From contig CAZNLL010000138.1 of NCBI GenBank assembly GCA_964573885.1, positions 1 to 9,826 on the forward strand: DNA of 9,826 nucleotides, read 5' to 3'. The translations under genes were made by a program, and so were the position numbers. The DNA is from CAZNLL01 sp964573885. GTDB lineage: Bacteria > Desulfobacterota > DSM-4660 > Desulfatiglandales > Desulfatiglandaceae. The notes beneath the pieces were generated by a model that saw only the letters and a program-made list of their open reading frames with translations, searched no databases and was not told where the DNA came from. This document shows, piece by piece, positions 5,837 to 9,826 of this stretch (position 1 is the first letter of the stretch; each line of letters begins with the position of its first letter).

Positions 5837-7615
5837 ATGAGTAAAAATACCGACATGGGCAATCTCAAGCGGTTGATCGATATCGGTAAGGATAAGGGTT
5901 ATATCACCTTTGAAGAGCTGAATGACGACCTCTCCGACGAGATTATCAGCTCGGAAGAGCATATTGACGACCTTATGATGATGTTTGAAGAACTTGATAT
6001 TATGGTCATTGACGATGCCTCTAAAGAGGAAATCGAAAAGGCCAAAAGGGCGAATAAGGAGCAGGCGAAACCCGAGGAAAAAGGAAACTTCCAGGTGGAG
6101 ATTTCCGAAACCGCTTCCCGGGTATCGGATCCGGTGAAGATGTACTTGAAGGAAATGGGCTGTATTTCGCTTCTCACCAGAGAGGGTGAGGTGGAGATCG
6201 CCAAGAGGATTGAAGCGGGAGAAAGAGAAGCCCTCACGGCGCTTTTGGACTGCGGCGTCGGCATTGAGCATATTATTGACCTGGGAGACAAACTCCGAGA
6301 AGGGGGCATCAAGTTAAAGGATGTCATCAATGATCTGGAAGAGGAAGACAACAATTATATGCAGTTGGGTGAGAGGAAGGAATCCCTCATCAACCTGATT
6401 GATCAAATCCGGTTCTGCTATGAAGCGATAAGGGATAAGCGGAAAGAAAGGGCGCGGAGCCGTTGCTCGGAAAGCAAAAAAAAGAAGCTCCTCACGGAGA
6501 TCAAAAACGACCAAGAGACGGTCATGGAGTTGGTCAACTCCTTCAGGCTTGAAAAGAGACAACTGGAACTCATGGTGGCCCGGTTCAAGGAACTCGTGGA
6601 TGAGATAGAAGAGGCCGAGAGGGATGTCTCTGCGTGTATGCTCCAGGCGGGCGGAAAGCCCGTCTCCTATCTGAAAAAGTGCTTTGCAAAAATACCGAAT
6701 TGTCCTAATGACGATGACATTGTTTCCCCTGTGGGTTTGAGCAAGAAAGAGCTTGTTGAAATCCAGACCAAATTGGAGGGCGCCCAGGATACGATTAAGG
6801 ACTTTAAAGAGAGGACCAACATGACGCCCCGACAGTTGAAGGGGACGTTGAAGAAGGTGGAGAAGAGCCTGGAGAAGGCCAAGAGGGCCAAATCGGAACT
6901 CATACAGGCCAACCTCAGGCTGGTCGTCAGTATTGCCAAGAAATACACCAATCGGGGTCTGCAGTTTCTCGATCTTATTCAGGAGGGTAACATAGGGTTA
7001 ATGAAGGCCGTAGACAAATTCGAATATCAGCGGGGATACAAGTTCAGTACCTATGCGACCTGGTGGATTCGACAGGCCATCACACGGGCCATTGCTGATC
7101 AGGCGAGGACCATTCGCATCCCGGTCCATATGATTGAGACTATTAATAAGCTTATAAGGACATCCCGCTACCTTGTCCAGGAACACGGCCGGGAGCCCAC
7201 CCCTGAGGAGATTGCCGAGAAGATGGAGTTCCCCTTGGAGAAGGTGAGGAAGGTCCTAAAGATCGCCAAAGAGCCCATTTCTCTTGAAACTCCAATCGGG
7301 GAGGAGGAGGACAGTCATCTGGGGGATTTCATTGAAGACAAGAAAATCCTCTCTCCAGGGGATGCGGTGGTTAATTTCAGCCTGGCTGAGCAGACCAGAA
7401 GGGTGCTTAGGACCCTGACTCCGAGAGAAGAAAAGGTGCTTAGAATGAGATTCGGGATCGGGGAAAAGGCGGACCATACTTTGGAGGAAGTGGGCCGTGA
7501 TTTTAATGTAACCAGGGAGCGTATCAGACAGATTGAGGCCAAGGCCCTGCGAAAGCTGAGGCACCCCAGTAGAAGCAAAAAACTGAAGAGCTTCGTCGAA
7601 ACCCGGGAGTCATGA
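5837..7615 (+). CDS. rpoD: RNA polymerase primary sigma factor (RpoD/sigma-70)
   Basis: This is the housekeeping sigma factor that directs RNA polymerase to -35/-10 promoters such as those seen in this window. It has 592 residues. Acidic region 1.1 lies near 5-60 (GYITFEELNDDL), and region 1.2 begins with DPVKMYLKEMG (98-108). A charged non-conserved segment spans about 131-345, as in proteobacterial RpoD. Region 2 holds LIQANLRLVVSIAKKYTNRG, then YATWWIRQAITRAIADQART with the -10 recognition aromatics. Region 3 follows (HMIETINKLIR). Region 4 carries the -35-binding helix-turn-helix VTRERIRQIEAKALRKLRHP (558-577). ATG 5837 is preferred, with AGGAGG 10 bases upstream; an in-frame TTG at 5831 is only 4 bases from it. 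It is probably co-transcribed with dnaG, as no terminator lies between them. Confidence 0.97.
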   Translation: MSKNTDMGNLKRLIDIGKDKGYITFEELNDDLSDEIISSEEHIDDLMMMFEELDIMVIDDASKEEIEKAKRANKEQAKPEEKGNFQVEISETASRVSDPVKMYLKEMGCISLLTREGEVEIAKRIEAGEREALTALLDCGVGIEHIIDLGDKLREGGIKLKDVINDLEEEDNNYMQLGERKESLINLIDQIRFCYEAIRDKRKERARSRCSESKKKKLLTEIKNDQETVMELVNSFRLEKRQLELMVARFKELVDEIEEAERDVSACMLQAGGKPVSYLKKCFAKIPNCPNDDDIVSPVGLSKKELVEIQTKLEGAQDTIKDFKERTNMTPRQLKGTLKKVEKSLEKAKRAKSELIQANLRLVVSIAKKYTNRGLQFLDLIQEGNIGLMKAVDKFEYQRGYKFSTYATWWIRQAITRAIADQARTIRIPVHMIETINKLIRTSRYLVQEHGREPTPEEIAEKMEFPLEKVRKVLKIAKEPISLETPIGEEEDSHLGDFIEDKKILSPGDAVVNFSLAEQTRRVLRTLTPREEKVLRMRFGIGEKADHTLEEVGRDFNVTRERIRQIEAKALRKLRHPSRSKKLKSFVETRES

Positions 7616-7630
7616 AAGGGAGAATTTTGC

Positions 7631-7672
7631 TTGACAAATTTGGGCGAAGTGCGCATTTATAACACATATAAT
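7631..7672 (+). promoter_or_regulatory. Putative promoter region for the CAT tRNA
   Basis: A perfect TTGACA (7631-7636) and a perfect TATAAT (7667-7672) lie upstream of the tRNA, but 30 bases apart, too far to act together. TTATAA (7657-7662) is 20 bases from TTGACA. TATAAT is well placed, 18 bases before the tRNA 5' end, but lacks a good -35 at the usual distance. A promoter here is likely; the exact pairing is unclear. Confidence 0.45.
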
Positions 7673-7690
7673 GACGGGGAGATAGGGTTA

Positions 7691-7766
7691 GGGCCTATAG
7701 CTCAGCTGGAAGAGCCACCGGCTCATAACCGGTAGGTCCCTGGTTCGAATCCAGGTGGGCCCACCA
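7691..7766 (+). tRNA. tRNA with CAT anticodon, probably tRNA-Ile2 (lysidine type), otherwise elongator tRNA-Met
   Basis: This is a complete 76-base cloverleaf with encoded CCA. The acceptor GGGCCTA pairs with TGGGCCC (one T-G wobble). The anticodon stem ACCGG/CCGGT closes CTCATAA, giving CAT. The normal G1-C72 pair argues against initiator tRNA, which has a mismatch there. C4-G69 and C5-G68 match pairs recognised by TilS in E. coli tRNA-Ile2, whereas E. coli elongator tRNA-Met has other pairs. I therefore favour Ile2, in which C34 would become lysidine to read ATA codons. That choice is inference; the tRNA call itself is firm. Confidence 0.95.
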
Positions 7767-7778
7767 ACAAGTTCTTAT

Positions 7779-7808
7779 GTGGCCGAAGAGATACTGTCAC
7801 CTTTTTTT
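7779..7808 (+). terminator. Candidate terminator after the CAT tRNA
   Basis: GTGGC (7779-7783) can pair with GTCAC (7796-7800), including one G-T wobble, around a 12-base loop. One C and then seven Ts follow (7802-7808). The stem is short. TCACCT (7797-7802) can instead pair with AGGTGA (7812-7817), which would enclose the T tract in a loop and disrupt the terminator. Confidence 0.4.
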
Positions 7809-7828
7809 AAGAGGTGAATGATCCCAAT

Positions 7829-7858
7829 AAGGGCGCGCTGTTCAAGGGTGCGCCCTTT
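7829..7858 (+). terminator. Strong GC-rich hairpin just upstream of the Nif3-family gene
   Basis: AAGGGCGCGC (7829-7838) pairs with GTGCGCCCTT (7848-7857) through ten pairs with one G-T wobble and a nine-base loop. The T tract after it is weak (TTTGAATTTG). It could be a second terminator for the tRNA transcript or a structure controlling translation of the gene starting at 7871. Its presence argues that 7814-7870 is not coding. Confidence 0.45.
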
Positions 7859-7870
7859 GAATTTGAATCG

Positions 7871-8689
7871 ATGAGTAAACTACCTTCAATACCCAGGCTG
7901 GAACAGGTCCTGGGCCTGCTGGAGAATATGGCCCCTGCAAACCTGGCCGAGCCTTGGGACAACCCCGGGCTGCAGGTCGGATCCTATTCCAGCCCTATCA
8001 AGAAGATTTTGCTCTCCCTCGATCCTACCATGAAGGCACTCATGGCCGCATCCCGTGCTCAGGCCCAGCTTTTGCTCACCCATCATCCCCTGATTTTCAA
8101 GCCCCTTACCCGAATGGATGTGGAGAGTTTCCCCGGCAATGTAATCCTTGAAGCGGCGAAGAAAAGCATCTCCGTGGTTGCCGTTCATACCAACCTGGAC
8201 GCCGCCCGGGGTGGCATGAACGACATTCTGGCCGAGATTATGGGGCTTGAAGATGTTGAGGCCTTTGGAGGGAGGGAAGGCGAAGAGGATTCGGGTCTGG
8301 GAAGAATCGGGTATTTATCGGAGCCCGCCTCCATGCAGGCTCTGGCTGAACGGGTGAGGACCCTTTTGGGCACACGAAACCTGAGGGTGACTATACCGAA
8401 AGAGGGCCCGATCCGTCGGATCGCGATTGTCGGTGGATCCGGCGGGTCTATGATCCCCCTGGCTTCAGAAAAGGGGGCGGACCTTCTTCTGACCGGAGAT
8501 GTAGGCCATCATCACGCCCTTGAGGCCAAGAGCCGAGGGATGGCCTTGCTGGACGGAGGGCACTTCTGTATGGAAAAAAAGGCCTTTAATGCCTTTTGCC
8601 CTCATTTCAGGGAGAGGCTCGCAGAGCAAGGCTGGGATGTGGTGGTGGAGGTGGATGACGATGAAAGCGACCCCCTTGAAGCCATTTAG
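7871..8689 (+). CDS. Nif3/YbgI family dinuclear metal-binding protein
   Basis: The 272-residue protein matches the Nif3-like family, often labelled GTP cyclohydrolase 1 type 2, although its true cellular role is uncertain. Signature motifs are EPWDNPGLQVG (27-37), LTHHPLIFK (69-77), HTNLDAARGGMND (106-118) and DGGHFCMEK (228-236). His71, His72, Asp110, His231 and Glu235 correspond in spacing to the dinuclear metal ligands of E. coli YbgI. The middle section (about 140-200) is short, so the extra domain of long Nif3 proteins is absent. I prefer ATG 7871 because family homology begins there; the frame stays open back to a GTG at 7814, but that stretch is occupied by hairpins. No strong ribosome binding site precedes 7871, which is unusual. 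The zinc-ribbon gene follows after about 70 bases. Confidence 0.92.
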   Translation: MSKLPSIPRLEQVLGLLENMAPANLAEPWDNPGLQVGSYSSPIKKILLSLDPTMKALMAASRAQAQLLLTHHPLIFKPLTRMDVESFPGNVILEAAKKSISVVAVHTNLDAARGGMNDILAEIMGLEDVEAFGGREGEEDSGLGRIGYLSEPASMQALAERVRTLLGTRNLRVTIPKEGPIRRIAIVGGSGGSMIPLASEKGADLLLTGDVGHHHALEAKSRGMALLDGGHFCMEKKAFNAFCPHFRERLAEQGWDVVVEVDDDESDPLEAI

Positions 8690-8761
8690 GGATCAAGGGA
8701 AAGAAAGGATTAAGAACCATTGCAGAGGCCGAGAGGCTTTTAAGGGAAAAGAGGGAAGGCT

Positions 8762-9526
8762 TTGGAAACAGTGAAGGACTTGGAAGGAAATATCCGTAAT
8801 CTTATAGGCTTGCAGGTTTGTGATAATAAAATCAGACACATTCAGGACTCAAAAAAGGAAGGCCCCCGCGAGATTGATCGTCTAAAACGGGATCTGGAGG
8901 CCGTGGAGAACCAAATTTTGCAGGAGTTGAGCCGGTTGGAGGAGCTGAGACGTGAAAGGCGAGAGACGGAACAGAATATTGAGGAGATTGAAAACCGTAT
9001 AGACAAAAGTAACATTAAGCTGTCGAGTATAAAGTCCAATAAGGAATACAGGGCCGTACTCAAAGAAATTGATGATTTGAAGCGGGAGAAATCCATTTTA
9101 GAAGAGTCTCTCATTGAAAAAATGGAACAGGTTGAGGCCTTGGAGAAGGATTCTTCATCCAGCCAGGCCATGAAGACCGAGCTCGGGGACAAGTTTGAGG
9201 CCGACCGAGAAAGGGTCCTGAAGGAGCTGGAAGCCCTGAACCAAGACCTTGAGAGGCTTGAAGAAGAGAGGATGCGTTTCCACCGGACCATTGATGAGGA
9301 GCTGTTGATTAAGTATCAATCCCTCGTTAAGCACAAACAGGGGATTGCCGTGAGCCCGGTGATCAAGGGGGTATGCCAGACCTGTCACATGGGCATTCCC
9401 CCGCAGAAATTCAACGAGTTGATCCGAGGCGATACGCTTATGGTTTGCCCCAATTGCGGCCGTATTATCTATTGGGGTGAGGACGAACGTTATGTAGAGG
9501 CCCCGCAAATGGGAGATTCGGCCTGA
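8762..9526 (+). CDS. Coiled-coil protein with C-terminal C4 zinc ribbon (CT398/DUF164 type)
   Basis: The protein has about 254 residues. Residues 10-190 are almost entirely charged heptad-like helix, expected to form a long antiparallel coiled-coil hairpin. The conserved segment NKEYRAVLKEIDDLKREK lies near 93-110. The C-terminus holds a zinc ribbon with Cys205, Cys208, Cys229 and Cys232 (CQTC and CPNC). This is the architecture of the CT398-like family, whose exact role is not established. There is no signal peptide, so it is cytoplasmic. The TTG at 8762 has GAGGG 6 bases upstream; a GTG at 8771 (residue 4) is a possible alternative. The gene lies between the Nif3-family gene and the RNase P RNA gene. 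Confidence 0.88.
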   Translation: METVKDLEGNIRNLIGLQVCDNKIRHIQDSKKEGPREIDRLKRDLEAVENQILQELSRLEELRRERRETEQNIEEIENRIDKSNIKLSSIKSNKEYRAVLKEIDDLKREKSILEESLIEKMEQVEALEKDSSSSQAMKTELGDKFEADRERVLKELEALNQDLERLEEERMRFHRTIDEELLIKYQSLVKHKQGIAVSPVIKGVCQTCHMGIPPQKFNELIRGDTLMVCPNCGRIIYWGEDERYVEAPQMGDSA

Positions 9527-9551
9527 GACTTTGTACTGGAGATTTCCGTTT

Positions 9552-9580
9552 TTGGCCCCTTTTAAGGGGAAAGTTATAAC
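9552..9580 (+). promoter_or_regulatory. Possible promoter for the RNase P RNA gene
   Basis: TTGGCC (9552-9557) and TATAAC (9575-9580) are separated by 17 bases; they match the consensus at four and five positions. The spacer contains the palindrome CCCCTTTTAAGGGG (9556-9569), which has no T tract after it on the plus strand and is therefore a poor terminator. The predicted start near 9587 is some 20 bases before the recognisable RNA. Confidence 0.4.
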
Positions 9581-9607
9581 CTGGTCTGGGAAAGGGCCAA
9601 GGGGGAT

Positions 9608-9826
9608 GCCGGAGTAGAACAAATGGCCGCCGCCTTGCCCATGGCAAGGGGGAGGAAAGTCCGGGCTCCACAGGACAGGATGCTGGGTAACACCCAGTCC
9701 CGGCGACGGGAAGGAAAGTGCCACAGAAAGGAAACCGCCCCGGCGGATGTCCGATCATCCGGCGGGGTAAGGGTGAAAGGGTGAGGTAAGAGCTCACCAG
9801 TCCCGCCGGTGACGGCGGGAGCTAGG
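9608..9826 (+). ncRNA. rnpB: RNase P RNA, class A, 3' part cut off by the window end
   Basis: This is the catalytic RNA that trims the 5' leaders of tRNA precursors. The hallmark GAGGAAAGTCCGGGCTCC (P4 region) begins at 9652. Before it, CCTTGCC/GGCAAGG (from 9633) forms P3. After it come a CTGGG/CCCAG hairpin, a CCG-GCGA-CGG tetraloop stem, and the conserved AGTGCCACAGAAAGGAAACC. A long P12-like helix (CCCCGGCGGATG with CATCCGGCGGGG, one mismatch) and GGTAAGAGCTCACC follow. Only about 220 bases are visible of an RNA normally 350-400 long, so the 3' half, including the other strand of P4, lies beyond the window. The 5' end is approximate because its P1 partner is not visible. Confidence 0.93.

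Noticed and set aside
7818..7874. A possible 18-codon leader peptide whose stop overlaps ATG 7871
   Set aside because: GAGGTGA abuts the ATG, too close to act as its ribosome binding site, and a strong hairpin covers most of the frame.
9155..9724. A 189-codon minus-strand frame
   Set aside because: It is antisense to the zinc-ribbon gene and continues into the RNase P RNA gene; it is a shadow of both.

Overview
The window looks like chromosomal housekeeping DNA from a Gram-negative bacterium, most likely a deltaproteobacterium (Desulfobacterota). This rests on the style of the RpoD and DnaG proteins, a lipoprotein between hisB and hisA, heavy use of AGG/AGA arginine codons, a class A RNase P RNA, and a tRNA-Arg(CCT). 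The lineage is inferred from recalled protein style, not from a search. No phage, insertion sequence, CRISPR or defence genes are visible.

Layout. Positions 1-213 (minus) hold the start of a small protein of unknown function that runs off the window edge. Positions 214-681 hold no convincing gene but several hairpins: a terminator-like structure just upstream of the small gene, a perfect palindrome at 369-388, a good terminator at 556-596, and a long inverted repeat at 631-680. Divergent tRNA genes follow: tRNA-Arg(CCT) on minus and tRNA-Ala(CGC) on plus. Next are hisB, an uncharacterised lipoprotein gene and hisA, packed tightly; hisA probably starts at a TTG inside the end of the lipoprotein gene. 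hisB and hisA encode two steps of histidine synthesis.

A perfect TTGACA/TATAAT promoter just after hisA drives a gatB/yqeY-domain gene. After a 277-base gap with alternative hairpins and a terminator come dnaG (primase) and rpoD (primary sigma factor). This is the classic macromolecular-synthesis cluster, but rpsU is not next to it here. A CAT-anticodon tRNA follows, probably tRNA-Ile2 rather than methionine, then terminator-like hairpins, a Nif3/YbgI metal-binding protein, and a coiled-coil protein with a C-terminal zinc ribbon. The last 200 or so bases are the 5' half of the RNase P RNA gene, cut by the window end.

I found no clear new biological system. The points most worth a second look are the structured leader before the partial small gene, the switch-like alternative hairpins at 3731-3772 and 7779-7858, the lipoprotein embedded in the his cluster, and the identity of the CAT tRNA.
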